From assembly GCF_011326755.1 (NCBI RefSeq), contig NZ_JAAOIE010000004.1, positions 124,001 to 188,000 of the forward strand: a stretch of 64,000 nucleotides of DNA, given 5' to 3'. Each line of letters opens with the position of its first letter. Position 1 is the first letter of the stretch. This DNA is from Cochlodiniinecator piscidefendens. Its GTDB lineage: Bacteria > Pseudomonadota > Alphaproteobacteria > Rhodobacterales > Rhodobacteraceae. The notes under the pieces were generated by a model. That model saw only the letters and a list, made by a program, of their open reading frames with translations. It did not search any database and was not told the origin of the DNA. Positions 45,265 to 54,718 of the stretch are shown one piece after another. Position numbers and translations under genes: made by a program.

Positions 45265-46539
45265 ATGGTTGGCATCACAATTGAAAAAATAGACACACTT
45301 GTTGTTGGTGCTGGCCAGGCTGGTGTGGCGATGAGCGAACACCTAAGCAACAATGATGTGCCGCATTTGGTGTTGGAGCGCAGCCGCATTGCAGAGCGTT
45401 GGCGCACGGGTCGTTGGGATTCTTTGGTTGCCAATGGTCCGGCATGGCATGATCGGTTTCCGGGGATGGAATTTTCTGATGCCGACCCAGAAGCCTTCGT
45501 ATCAAAAGAAAAGGTCGCGGATTACTTCGAAGAATATGCTAAAAAATTCAAAGCTCCAATCCGGTGCGGTGTTGATGTGACCAAGGTGACCCGCAATGCC
45601 GGACGTGCGGGATTTACGGTGGAGACATCGGAAGGTGTCATTGAAGCGAATAACGTTGTTGCAGCCACTGGTGCGTTTCAAAACCCGGTTATCCCGCCCG
45701 TTGTGCCGAAAGATGCGAGTGTCATGCAGATGCATTCGTTTGACTACCGCAACCCTGGGCAACTGCCGGATGGGGCCGTTTTGGTGGTTGGCGCGGGGTC
45801 ATCTGGCGCGCAAATTGCCGATGAATTGATGCGCTCAGGCAAAAAAGTCTATTTGTCTGTTGGCCCGCATGACCGCCCGCCGCGCGCTTATCGCAATCGT
45901 GATTTTGTTTGGTGGTTGGGTGTGTTGGGTCTGTGGGATGTTGCCGCCATTACACCGGGCCGGGAACATGTGACCATTTCCGTTAGTGGCGCACATGGTG
46001 GTGTTACCGTAGATTTCCGTGAACTCGCGAATGAGGGCATGACGCTCGTGGGGATGACGCAGACGTACAACGATGGTGTCATGCGTTTTGCGTCTGATCT
46101 CGTCGACAATGTGAACAACGGTGACGCGAACTATCTCTCGATGCTTGACGCGGCGGACGAGTATATTGAGCGCAATGGGCTCAACTTACCTGAGGAACCG
46201 GAGGCGCGTGTCATTGGTGCGGATCCTCTTTGCATGACAGATCCCTTGCAGGAACTGGATCTTGCTGCTGCAGGCGTCACATCAATCATCTGGGCAACAG
46301 GATTTTCGCAAGACTTTAGCTGGCTTGAGGTTGATGCATTGGATGATGCAGGGCGCCCAAAACACCAACGCGGTGTGTCCTCAGAGCCGGGAATCTATTT
46401 TCTCGGCTTGCCGTGGCAATCGCGTCGGGGGTCTACCTTTATTTGGGGTGTATGGCATGACGCAAAGCATGTGTCAGATCATATCGCGACGCAGCGCAAA
46501 TATGTGTCTTATTCCAACCCGGCTGATGAACAAGGCTAG
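45265..46539 (+). CDS. Flavin-containing monooxygenase-like NAD(P)/FAD oxidoreductase
   Basis: 424 residues from the ATG at 45265, after AGGCGAAA. The FAD loop is VVGAGQAGVAM near residue 10 and the NADPH loop is VVGAGSSGAQI near residue 170. Where typical FMOs have FxGxxxHxxxY, this protein has the His and Tyr (MHSFDY) but not the Phe and Gly, so it is a divergent member. It begins the block FMO - RidA - DUF1028 - aldehyde dehydrogenase. It might N-oxidise or deaminate an amine, or oxidise an aldehyde intermediate. Confidence 0.85.
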   Translation: MVGITIEKIDTLVVGAGQAGVAMSEHLSNNDVPHLVLERSRIAERWRTGRWDSLVANGPAWHDRFPGMEFSDADPEAFVSKEKVADYFEEYAKKFKAPIRCGVDVTKVTRNAGRAGFTVETSEGVIEANNVVAATGAFQNPVIPPVVPKDASVMQMHSFDYRNPGQLPDGAVLVVGAGSSGAQIADELMRSGKKVYLSVGPHDRPPRAYRNRDFVWWLGVLGLWDVAAITPGREHVTISVSGAHGGVTVDFRELANEGMTLVGMTQTYNDGVMRFASDLVDNVNNGDANYLSMLDAADEYIERNGLNLPEEPEARVIGADPLCMTDPLQELDLAAAGVTSIIWATGFSQDFSWLEVDALDDAGRPKHQRGVSSEPGIYFLGLPWQSRRGSTFIWGVWHDAKHVSDHIATQRKYVSYSNPADEQG

Positions 46540-46612
46540 GCAGCGCCTTTCCCCATCTATCGGAATTCGCGTCTAACCGCGTCACAACAAAGCACACACT
46601 ACGGAGTATAAA

Positions 46613-47029
46613 ATGGCCCATACCCGCATTCGTAAATTCAATACCAAAGAAACCTATCCAGAACAGAACCTTGATAATGATTTGTGTCAGGCCGTGGTCA
46701 CGCAAGGCGGTAAAACCGTTTATCTACGTGGCCAGTGCCCGCAAAACCTAGATGATGCCGTAAATATCGACAGTCACGATCCTGTCGAGCAAACCCATAA
46801 GGTTATGCAAAACATCAAGCAGTTGATCGAAGAGGCCGGCGGATCAATGGAGCATCTGGTAAAGGTTGTTGTCTACATTACTGATGTGCGTCATCGTGAA
46901 GATGTTTATCGCACCATGGGGGAATACATCAAAGGGGTGTATCCCTGTTCAACCGGGCTTGTTGTTCAGGCTTTGGCGCGGCCTGATTGGTTGGTTGAAA
47001 TCGACGGCACAGCCGTAATTCCGGAATAA
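46613..47029 (+). CDS. RidA/YjgF-family protein
   Basis: 138 residues, about 10 longer than E. coli RidA at the N-terminus. The fold pattern is present: VVTQGGKTVYLRGQCPQ, IKQLIEEAGGSMEHLVKVVVYITD, and YPCSTGLVVQALARPDWLVEIDGTAVI. The carboxylate-binding Arg of true enamine deaminases (in VARLP of E. coli) appears to be replaced, since VVQALARP does not put an Arg at the same place. That suggests a Rid subgroup outside the classical deaminase. It is co-directional with the monooxygenase and DUF1028 genes. Confidence 0.88.
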   Translation: MAHTRIRKFNTKETYPEQNLDNDLCQAVVTQGGKTVYLRGQCPQNLDDAVNIDSHDPVEQTHKVMQNIKQLIEEAGGSMEHLVKVVVYITDVRHREDVYRTMGEYIKGVYPCSTGLVVQALARPDWLVEIDGTAVIPE

Positions 47030-47034
47030 GTGGT

Positions 47035-47709
47035 ATGACATTTTCATTGGTCGCGCGTTGCGCGGAAACGGGTATGTTTGGTGTCGCAATTGCGTCGTCT
47101 TCCCCAGCTGTGGCAGCGCGGTGTTCTTATACGCGCGCTGGTGTTGGCGCGGTGGCTTCGCAGAATGTGACGGATCCGTTATTGGGGCCAAAGACGCTTG
47201 ATCTTATGCAAAATGGGCTGACAGCCGCAGAAGCGATCAGCGAAATTCAGGCCACCGGGAAATTTGTTGAATATCGTCAGGTGCTGGCGGTGGATCGTGC
47301 GGGCGGAACCGCCATCCATTCTGGCCCCAATTCACTGGGCATCTGGACGCAAGCCATGGGGGACAATGTCGCCTCTGGCGGGAATCTTTTGGCGAACGCG
47401 GACGTGCCCCAAGCGATAGTAGACGGGTTTACCACAGCCAAAGGGCATATCGGGGATCGTTTGATTGCCGCAATGCGCGCTGGGCTGGCGGCAGGTGGCG
47501 AAGCGGGGCCGATCCATTCGGCAGGCATGCAGATATGTGACGGTGTCAGTTGGCCCGTTGCGGATCTACGATGCGACTGGAGCGAAGACTGCCCGATTGA
47601 GGTAATTGCGACCGCTTGGGATGTCTACAAGCCCCAGCTGGATGCCTACATCCAACGCGCGTTGGACCCGAGAGAAGCGCCGTCATATGGCGTTCCGGGC
47701 GACGAATAA
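47035..47709 (+). CDS. DUF1028 family protein (Ntn-hydrolase-like)
   Basis: 224 residues. It begins MTFSLVARCAETGMFGVAIASSSPAVAARC, the DUF1028 hallmark, followed by GGNLLANADV and ERLIAA-type GDRLIAAMRAGLAAGGEAGP. The family is thought to share the Ntn-hydrolase fold, and its members often sit in amino acid or amine catabolic clusters. It starts five bases after the RidA gene, so the two are translated together. Confidence 0.88.
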   Translation: MTFSLVARCAETGMFGVAIASSSPAVAARCSYTRAGVGAVASQNVTDPLLGPKTLDLMQNGLTAAEAISEIQATGKFVEYRQVLAVDRAGGTAIHSGPNSLGIWTQAMGDNVASGGNLLANADVPQAIVDGFTTAKGHIGDRLIAAMRAGLAAGGEAGPIHSAGMQICDGVSWPVADLRCDWSEDCPIEVIATAWDVYKPQLDAYIQRALDPREAPSYGVPGDE

Positions 47710-47724
47710 ATTCAGGAGAGTACA

Positions 47725-49221
47725 ATGCTTGACTACACCCATGATGATTGGAAATCCCGCGCCGCAGCCCTGAGCTTGCGCAACAAGGCCTTTATCGATG
47801 GGCAGTTTGTTGATGCTGCGTCAGGTGCAACATTTGACTGCATAAACCCCGCGACGGGTGAAATTTTAACGCAGGTTGCATCATGTGACGAAGAGGACGT
47901 GAATCGTGCTGTTGGCGCGGCGCGCAAAGCCTTTGACAGCGGTGTGTGGTCGCGCGCAGCCCCCGAAGATCGCAAGGCGGTTTTGCTGAAGCTGGCTGAA
48001 TTGATCCGTGCAAATCTCGAAGAAATGGCGCTTCTTGATAGTTTGGATATGGGGAAGTTGGTGACGGATGCCGTAACGGTTGACGCACCTGGGTCGGCGC
48101 ATTTCTTTCAATGGCATGCTGAGGCGATCGACAAGATATATGATGAGGTTGCCCCCAACGCCCCCGGTGATTTAGCTATTGTAAAGCGCGTTCCGTTGGG
48201 TGTTGTTGGGGCGGTGACGCCTTGGAACTTCCCGCTGGATATGGCAACGTGGAAAGGTGCTGCGGCGCTTGCGGCGGGCAATTCTGTGGTCTTAAAACCG
48301 GCTGAACAATCGCCGCTATCGGCATTGCGATTGGCGGAGCTGGCGGCAGAAGCAGGCGTTCCTGATGGTGTGTTTAACGTGGTCCCGGGGTTCGGAGTGA
48401 CCGCCGGCAAAGCGCTGGGTCTGCATATGGATGTGGATACTCTGGCCTTCACTGGATCAACCCAAGTCGGCAAGATATTTATGCAGTATTCCGGGCAATC
48501 AAACCTGAAATCCGTCTGGCCTGAAACCGGCGGCAAAAGCCCGAACCTTGTGTTTGGGGATTGCAAAAACTTGGATGCTGCTGCGAATATGGCTGCCTTT
48601 GGTATTTTCTTTAACCAAGGCGAAGTTTGTTCCGCCAATTCAAGGTTGTATGTTGAACGCTCTGTCAAAGATGAACTGGTTGAAAAGTTGATTGAACGTG
48701 CGGCAGCGTTGCAGCCGGGCGATCCGTTGGACCCTGCATCAAAGATGGGTGCGATTGTAGATCAGCGGCAAACCGACGGGATTATGCAAAGTATTGAGGC
48801 TGGTAAGGCGACATCAAATTTGGTGGCGGGCGGCGAACGCGTATCTGTGAATGGCAAAGGGTGTTTTGTGCAGCCAACCATTTTCGACGATGTCGATCAC
48901 AATGACCCATTGGCCCGCGACGAAATTTTTGGCCCGGTTCTGTCGATCATTCCATTTGATAAAGAAGAAGACGCAGTTCGTATGGCGAATGATTCAGTTT
49001 ATGGGCTGGCAGCATCTGTCTGGACGGATGACCTGAGCCGCGCTTTGCGGGTTTCAGATGAGCTTCAGGTGGGGACTGTTTCGGTCAATACTGTTGATGC
49101 GTTATCGGCCAAAACACCGTTTGGTGGGATGAAGCAATCCGGTTTTGGTCGCGACTTGTCGCTGCACTCCTTTGATAAATACACTGCGCTTAAAACCACT
49201 TGGATCAAATATAACGCTTGA
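47725..49221 (+). CDS. Aldehyde dehydrogenase (PuuC/betaine aldehyde dehydrogenase type)
   Basis: 498 residues, full-length NAD(P)-dependent aldehyde dehydrogenase. The cofactor region has TPWNFP and GSTQVGK, the general base is E267 in WPETGGKSPN and the nucleophile is C302 in GEVCSANSR. Relatives oxidise gamma-glutamyl-aminobutyraldehyde or betaine aldehyde. In this cluster it would oxidise the aldehyde left after amine oxidation. A ribosome site (AGGAGAG) precedes the ATG. Confidence 0.95.
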   Translation: MLDYTHDDWKSRAAALSLRNKAFIDGQFVDAASGATFDCINPATGEILTQVASCDEEDVNRAVGAARKAFDSGVWSRAAPEDRKAVLLKLAELIRANLEEMALLDSLDMGKLVTDAVTVDAPGSAHFFQWHAEAIDKIYDEVAPNAPGDLAIVKRVPLGVVGAVTPWNFPLDMATWKGAAALAAGNSVVLKPAEQSPLSALRLAELAAEAGVPDGVFNVVPGFGVTAGKALGLHMDVDTLAFTGSTQVGKIFMQYSGQSNLKSVWPETGGKSPNLVFGDCKNLDAAANMAAFGIFFNQGEVCSANSRLYVERSVKDELVEKLIERAAALQPGDPLDPASKMGAIVDQRQTDGIMQSIEAGKATSNLVAGGERVSVNGKGCFVQPTIFDDVDHNDPLARDEIFGPVLSIIPFDKEEDAVRMANDSVYGLAASVWTDDLSRALRVSDELQVGTVSVNTVDALSAKTPFGGMKQSGFGRDLSLHSFDKYTALKTTWIKYNA

Positions 49222-49253
49222 ACGAATGTGAACCGTAGGGGAATATTGTGTGT

Positions 49254-50192
49254 ATGACGCTGCGGTTTACTCTTCGCCAACTTGAATATTTTGTCGCCGT
49301 CGGTGAGGCGGGTTCAATTGTGTTGGCCTCTGCCAAGGTGAATGTTTCGTCACCATCGATTTCTGCGGCTATTTCCCAATTAGAAAGCGAATTCGGCTTG
49401 TCGTTGTTTGTGCGTAAACACGCGCACGGGCTTTCGCTAACGCCCGCCGGGAAAGAATTAATGCTGCGCGCCAAAGCATTGCTAGACGACGCGGATCAAC
49501 TGAACAGCGTTGCTGGGGATATTTCCGGTAAAATTCGGGGCCCGCTTTCAATTGGGTGCTTGTTGACCTTTGCGCAGTTGATCGTGCCTAATTTACGGCG
49601 AAAATTCGAAGAGAAATATCCCGAGGTTCAAGTGAGCCAATCGGAGCTTTTCCAATCCGATATTTTTGATCGTTTGCGTCAGGCCGAAATTGATATCGCG
49701 CTGACGTATGATCTCGATATCCCATCTGATCTCGTCTTTGTACCTTTGGCCGAATTACCGCCCTACGCACTGGTCGGGGAAGAGCACCCTCTGGTGAATT
49801 TACCTGCAGTATCGGTGGATGAGCTAAAAGATTATCCGATGGTTTTGTTGGATTTACCGCACAGCAGCACGTATTTCATGTCGTTCTTTTCCGAAATTGG
49901 GGTCAAGCCGCAAATCGCGGAACGCACCAAAGATATGGCTGTTATGCGTAGTCTTGTGGCGAATGGATATGGGTATTCGATTGCGAATGTGCGACCTTTG
50001 AATGACCTTTCTCCTGATGGGCGAAAACTGAGGTTTATCCCGCTTTTGGGTGATGTTCGACCTATGAAAATGGGGTTGGTTATGACCCAAGGGGCGAAAA
50101 GTATCCTTACGGTTCAGGCTTTTGCTGAACATTGCAAAGAAACGATTACCCAAAGCAGCGTTCCGGGTTTGAATGTGAAAAAATCGGATTAG
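49254..50192 (+). CDS. LysR-family transcriptional regulator
   Basis: 312 residues from the ATG at 49254; a GTG two codons earlier is also possible. The winged helix is at the N-terminus (LRQLEYFVAVGEAGSIVLAS, then SSPSISAAISQLESEFG), and the effector domain follows from about residue 90. It lies inside the catabolic block in the same direction as its neighbours, between the aldehyde dehydrogenase and the flavoprotein, so it probably controls them. The effector would be the imported amine or a product. Confidence 0.93.
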   Translation: MTLRFTLRQLEYFVAVGEAGSIVLASAKVNVSSPSISAAISQLESEFGLSLFVRKHAHGLSLTPAGKELMLRAKALLDDADQLNSVAGDISGKIRGPLSIGCLLTFAQLIVPNLRRKFEEKYPEVQVSQSELFQSDIFDRLRQAEIDIALTYDLDIPSDLVFVPLAELPPYALVGEEHPLVNLPAVSVDELKDYPMVLLDLPHSSTYFMSFFSEIGVKPQIAERTKDMAVMRSLVANGYGYSIANVRPLNDLSPDGRKLRFIPLLGDVRPMKMGLVMTQGAKSILTVQAFAEHCKETITQSSVPGLNVKKSD

Positions 50193-50286
50193 TTTGTTTC
50201 TAAGTCACGGTTACCTAAGCGCGACTTTAACCTGACGCCCTTTTGCAAGACACTGGCCGGAACCCTCTGCCTGAAGGAGCCGAAAA

Positions 50287-52356
50287 TTGCGCGATCCACG
50301 ATATGACATCCTATTTGAACCCATGGCCATTGGTCCGGTCACGGCGAAAAACCGGTTTTATCAAGTGCCGCATTGCAACGGTGGCGGGTATCGTGACCCT
50401 TCTGCTGCGGCCGCAATGCGCGGGATCAAAGCCGAAGGTGGTTGGGGTGTCATTTTCACAGAGCAGTGCGAAATGCACCATACCTCGGAGATTACGCCGT
50501 TTATCGAACTTCGGCTGTGGGAAGACAAAGATATTCCACAGCTTCGCAAAATGTCGGAAAAAATGAAAAGCCGTGGCGCGCTTGCTGGAATTCAGTTGGC
50601 GTATTCAGGGATCAATGGTCCGAACCTGTATACCAAAGAGGTGCCCTTGGCGCCGTCGGCCTTGCCAATCCGTACGTTTACCAACGATCCGGTGCAGGCC
50701 CGCGCTTTGGATAAAACTGACATCAAAGATTTGCGCCGCTGGTTTGTGAATGCTGCTAAACGGTCAAAAGATGCAGGGTTTGATCTGATCTGTCTTTATG
50801 GCGCGCATGGTTTTGGCATCTTCCAGCACTTTCTTTCCCGCGCAACCAATCAGCGGTCTGATGAATATGGCGGGTCGCTTGAAAACCGGTCGCGTTTTGC
50901 GAATGAAGTGATCGCAGACATGCGGGACGCCGTGGGGGATACGATGGGTATCACGCTGCGAGTGTCACTGGATGAAACCATCGGTGAGCTTGGATTTTCA
51001 AACGCCGAGGTGCGTGACTTTATCGAGATGAACAAAGGTCTGCCGGACCTTTGGGATTTGGCCCAAGGGACGTGGGAAGATTGTTCAGGTCCGAGCCGCT
51101 TCAAGGAAGAGGCGGCGCAGGAACAACTGGTGCGCGGTATTCACGAACTCACTGACAAACCCATTGTTGGTGTCGGGCGGTTTACGTCCCCCGACGTGAT
51201 GGCAAAAATGGTCAAAACCGGGACGCTTGATTTCATCGGATGCGCGCGCCCTTCGATCGCGGACCCGTTTTTGCCAAACAAAGTGGATGAGGGCCGTATC
51301 GAAGATATTCGCGAATGCATCGGCTGCAATATCTGTGTGACCGGTGACATGACCATGTCGATCAGCCGCTGCACGCAAAATCCGACCTTTATGGAAGAAT
51401 GGCGCAAGGGTTGGCATCCGGAAAACATGAATGCCAAAGGGACCAGTGAAAATGTACTGGTCGTTGGGTCAGGCCCTGCTGGGCTTGAGGCTGCTTGGGC
51501 CTTGTGTCGCCGTGGATATCAGGTTGCCGTTGCAGAGGCGCGGTCAGAAATTGGTGGACGCGTCGCACGTGAAAGCAAACTGCCTGGCCTCAGCGCGTGG
51601 GGTCGTGTTGCGGATTATCGGCAGTATCATCTGTCCCAGCGTCCAGATGTTGATATCTACCTTGAAAGCGAACTGAGCGCTGACGACATCATGGAATTCG
51701 GGTTCGAAAACGTTGTTATCGCCACCGGGGCCACTTGGCGGCGCGACGGGGTGTCGCGACAGCATGTTGTGCCGATGAAGATCGATGCAGGCATGCCGCT
51801 TTATACACCTGATGATTTGATGGATGGGACCGTTCCGACTGGAAATGTCGTCGTCTATGATGACGATCATTACTATATGGGCGGCGTTTTGGCTGAGCTA
51901 TTGGTGAAAAACGGTGCCAAGGTGACGTTGATAACACCCGCTGCTTATGTCTCTGATTGGACCAACAACACGTTGGAACAGGCGACAATCCACGCCCGTT
52001 TGGCTGACATGGGCGTGGATATCGTACTAAATCGCGGTGTTGCTGAGATCGCTGCCGATCATGTGGTGAGCGACTGTGTCTATACCGGACGTACACAAGA
52101 TTTCACGGCAGATGCTGTTGTTATGGTGGCGTCACGTCAGGAAAACAATGAGCTCTTTGACGGATTGAAAGCACGCGAAAGCGAATGGGCAGACGCTGGG
52201 ATCAAATCGGTGAAAATCATCGGTGACGCCAATGCACCGGGGCCAATTGCATGGGCGACCTATGCGGGTCACAGATATGCGCGGGAACTGGATGGTGACG
52301 ACATTGGGGATGATTTACCATTCCGCCGTGAAATCACCGAGTTAGCGATCGACTAA
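50287..52356 (+). CDS. Iron-sulfur flavoprotein of the trimethylamine/dimethylamine/histamine dehydrogenase family
   Basis: 689 residues from a TTG, supported by AAGGAG seven bases upstream and by alignment of the first residues with trimethylamine dehydrogenase (TMADH). The N-terminal barrel has C30 in VPHC (site of covalent 6-S-cysteinyl FMN in TMADH) and a YGAHGFG motif (Y171, H174). The 4Fe-4S cysteines are C344, C347, C350 and C362. An ADP-binding domain follows (VVGSGPAGLEAAW near 395). TMADH Y60 and W355 correspond to Q60 and D354 here, so trimethylamine is an unlikely substrate. The family oxidatively cleaves amine C-N bonds to an aldehyde. The M20 gene starts immediately after the stop codon. 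Confidence 0.9.
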   Translation: MRDPRYDILFEPMAIGPVTAKNRFYQVPHCNGGGYRDPSAAAAMRGIKAEGGWGVIFTEQCEMHHTSEITPFIELRLWEDKDIPQLRKMSEKMKSRGALAGIQLAYSGINGPNLYTKEVPLAPSALPIRTFTNDPVQARALDKTDIKDLRRWFVNAAKRSKDAGFDLICLYGAHGFGIFQHFLSRATNQRSDEYGGSLENRSRFANEVIADMRDAVGDTMGITLRVSLDETIGELGFSNAEVRDFIEMNKGLPDLWDLAQGTWEDCSGPSRFKEEAAQEQLVRGIHELTDKPIVGVGRFTSPDVMAKMVKTGTLDFIGCARPSIADPFLPNKVDEGRIEDIRECIGCNICVTGDMTMSISRCTQNPTFMEEWRKGWHPENMNAKGTSENVLVVGSGPAGLEAAWALCRRGYQVAVAEARSEIGGRVARESKLPGLSAWGRVADYRQYHLSQRPDVDIYLESELSADDIMEFGFENVVIATGATWRRDGVSRQHVVPMKIDAGMPLYTPDDLMDGTVPTGNVVVYDDDHYYMGGVLAELLVKNGAKVTLITPAAYVSDWTNNTLEQATIHARLADMGVDIVLNRGVAEIAADHVVSDCVYTGRTQDFTADAVVMVASRQENNELFDGLKARESEWADAGIKSVKIIGDANAPGPIAWATYAGHRYARELDGDDIGDDLPFRREITELAID

Positions 52357-53505
52357 ATGACAACAACCGTTGACATACTGGAGCGTCTGATCGGATTTAA
52401 TTCGGTCAGCGCCAACAGTAACCTGGATATCATCGCTTATATCGAAGGTTTCTTGAAGGAGCGCGGTTTTTCAGTTCACCGCCTTCCTGATGCTACAGGC
52501 GAAAAGGCTGGGATTTTTGCGTCAATTGGCCCGGCTGGTGCTGGTGTTTTGTTGTCGGGGCATACGGATGTTGTGCCTGTGACTGGGCAAGTGTGGACAA
52601 AAGATCCGTTTAAGCTGACCAAAGAAAACGGGCGCCTCTATGGGCGCGGCACAACTGACATGAAGGGCTATGTTGCAAGCGCGCTTGCGCTTGCTGATCG
52701 CGCGTCGCGTGCTGAATTGAAGGAACCTCTTAAGCTCGCGTTTTCTTATGACGAAGAGGTTGGATGCGTCGGTATAAAACACATGATCGGCGCGTTGGAG
52801 GATACCATTGGTCTACCACGTATGTGTTTTGTCGGCGAACCTACTGAGATGAATGTCGCCATTGGTCACAAAGGCAAAGCAGCTCTGAGAGTGACTTGTC
52901 ACGGGACCAGCGGCCACTCTGCTTTGGCACCGAAGTTTGTGAATGCGCTTCATCTCGCGACAGAATTTGTTTCTGAGCTGCGCCATATGCAGGATAAGCT
53001 AATACAGGATGGTGCTTATGATGCTGCATATGATTTCCCGCATTCAACTGTTCACGTCGGGAAATTAACGGGTGGAGTTGCGTTAAACATTGTACCTGAT
53101 CAGGCTGTGTTGGACTTTGAATACCGCCATTTGCCAGGCGATTCACCGGAAATGCTGTTTGCGCAAATAAAAGATCGTGCTGACCGGGTGAGCGCAAAGT
53201 TTGATGCCCAATCCGGTCAAATTGGGATTTCAGTGGATCAATACAATGCTTATCCCGGTCTTGATGTTAGTCCAGATGCGCATGTGGTGAACTATGCTCA
53301 GAATTTGGTCAAATCCAATACCTGCACTAAGGTGCCGTTCGGTACCGAGGCTGGATATTTTCATAATCTGGGCATTCCCACAATCGTGTGTGGGCCCGGA
53401 TCAATGGATGGGCAGGGCCATCAACCGGATGAATATGTGAGCGAAGGTCAGATTTCAAAGTGTGATCAAATGATGGATCGCCTTTTGGTGGACTTAACTC
53501 ACTGA
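52357..53505 (+). CDS. argE: M20 family deacylase, ArgE-like
   Basis: 382 residues. Zinc site elements are in order: SGHTDVVP, YGRGTTDMKGY, DEEVGCVG (catalytic Glu), GEPTEM, and a final GQGHQPDEYV. The length and motifs fit acetylornithine deacetylase or a related N-acyl hydrolase. The ATG follows the flavoprotein stop codon directly. Given the neighbours, it may remove an acyl group from an imported or N-acylated amine rather than serve arginine synthesis. The substrate is inferred only. Confidence 0.9.
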   Translation: MTTTVDILERLIGFNSVSANSNLDIIAYIEGFLKERGFSVHRLPDATGEKAGIFASIGPAGAGVLLSGHTDVVPVTGQVWTKDPFKLTKENGRLYGRGTTDMKGYVASALALADRASRAELKEPLKLAFSYDEEVGCVGIKHMIGALEDTIGLPRMCFVGEPTEMNVAIGHKGKAALRVTCHGTSGHSALAPKFVNALHLATEFVSELRHMQDKLIQDGAYDAAYDFPHSTVHVGKLTGGVALNIVPDQAVLDFEYRHLPGDSPEMLFAQIKDRADRVSAKFDAQSGQIGISVDQYNAYPGLDVSPDAHVVNYAQNLVKSNTCTKVPFGTEAGYFHNLGIPTIVCGPGSMDGQGHQPDEYVSEGQISKCDQMMDRLLVDLTH

Positions 53506-53626
53506 TAAAAATAATAAACTATCGTTGGTTAGGAAATGGCTAATCTGCCATGAGGAACTCCGTTCTTAGTGATCCTCGTTCTTAAAACTATACTTCTAAA
53601 AACCCAGTCGATGCCAGGGAGGGATC

Positions 53627-54718
53627 TTGTCTGTGACCGATACAATAGCAATTGACGTGCGAAAAGCCGTTAAACGGTATGGTGATTTCACCGCGCTTCA
53701 ACCGATTTCGTTATCGATCCACGACAACGAATTTTTCACGCTGCTTGGGCCGTCCGGGTGCGGGAAGACAACTTTGCTCCGTATGATTGCGGGTTTTGAG
53801 GATGTGACCGAAGGGGAAATTTTCCTATTTGGCGATGAAATCAAAACACTGCCCCCACATAAGCGCCCTGTGAACACCGTGTTCCAGAACTATGCGCTTT
53901 TTCCGCATCTTACGATTTTGCAGAACGTCATGTTTGGCGTTGAGATGCAGGGTAAACCTAAATCCGAGGCGAAAGCGCGCGCAGGCGAAATGTTGGAGCT
54001 GGTTCAGCTATCGCAGTTTGCCCATCGTAAACCTTCCCAGCTCTCAGGTGGGCAACAACAACGGGTCGCTTTGGCGCGCGCTTTGGCACCACAGCCCAAG
54101 GTACTATTGCTGGATGAACCGCTGTCTGCGCTTGATCTGAAACTGCGTCAGGCGATGCGGTTTGAATTGAAGGAAATTCAACGCGAAACGGGGATTACCT
54201 TTATTTTCGTGACCCATGATCAGGAAGAAGCCCTGACCATGTCTGACCGGATTGCGGTTATGTCTGCGGGACGATTGCAACAGTTGGGCAACGCGCAAGA
54301 TATCTACGAACGTCCCCATAATATGTTTGTTGCGGATTTTATTGGTGAAACCAATCTTCTGGAAGTGTCCGTTGATGCGATTCAAGATAAGCGCGCGATC
54401 TGCCACCTTGGGGGCGGGCATGAGCTGACCTGCGATGCTGTGGATAATATTGGCATTGGTAGCAAGGTGCATATGTCGCTAAGGCCAGAGCGGTTATTTT
54501 TGTCAGACGATCCTACCGAAAGCGAAAGCCTCGCTGGAACTATCCGTGAAAACATATTTGTTGGCACTGATATTCAAACGCTTGTCACTTTAGAAAACGG
54601 CCCGCAGATGACAATCAGAACTTCGAACTCTGATCGTGGTAACAAACGCATATTTGAACCAGGTACGCCTGTGTATGTGAACATGGAGATGGGCGCAGGC
54701 CGCCTATTGGTTGACTGA
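53627..54718 (+). CDS. potA: Polyamine-type ABC transporter ATP-binding protein
   Basis: 363 residues from TTG (GTG two codons later is an alternative; a GGGAGGG site lies upstream). Walker A is GPSGCGKTT, the Q-loop [10 protein letters not shown], the signature LSGGQQQR, Walker [12 protein letters not shown] and the switch [10 protein letters not shown]-terminal TOBE domain (about 285-360) is typical of PotA. It energises uptake of polyamine-like cations. Confidence 0.93.
   Translation: MSVTDTIAIDVRKAVKRYGDFTALQPISLSIHDNEFFTLLGPSGCGKTTLLRMIAGFEDVTEGEIFLFGDEIKTLPPHKRPVNTVFQNYALFPHLTILQNVMFGVEMQGKPKSEAKARAGEMLELVQLSQFAHRKPSQLSGGQQQRVALARALAPQPKVLLLDEPLSALDLKLRQAMRFELKEIQRETGITFIFVTHDQEEALTMSDRIAVMSAGRLQQLGNAQDIYERPHNMFVADFIGETNLLEVSVDAIQDKRAICHLGGGHELTCDAVDNIGIGSKVHMSLRPERLFLSDDPTESESLAGTIRENIFVGTDIQTLVTLENGPQMTIRTSNSDRGNKRIFEPGTPVYVNMEMGAGRLLVD

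Noticed and set aside
48108-48668. 186-codon leftward frame opposite the aldehyde dehydrogenase gene
   Set aside because: It mirrors the well-conserved dehydrogenase frame; no recognisable protein features.
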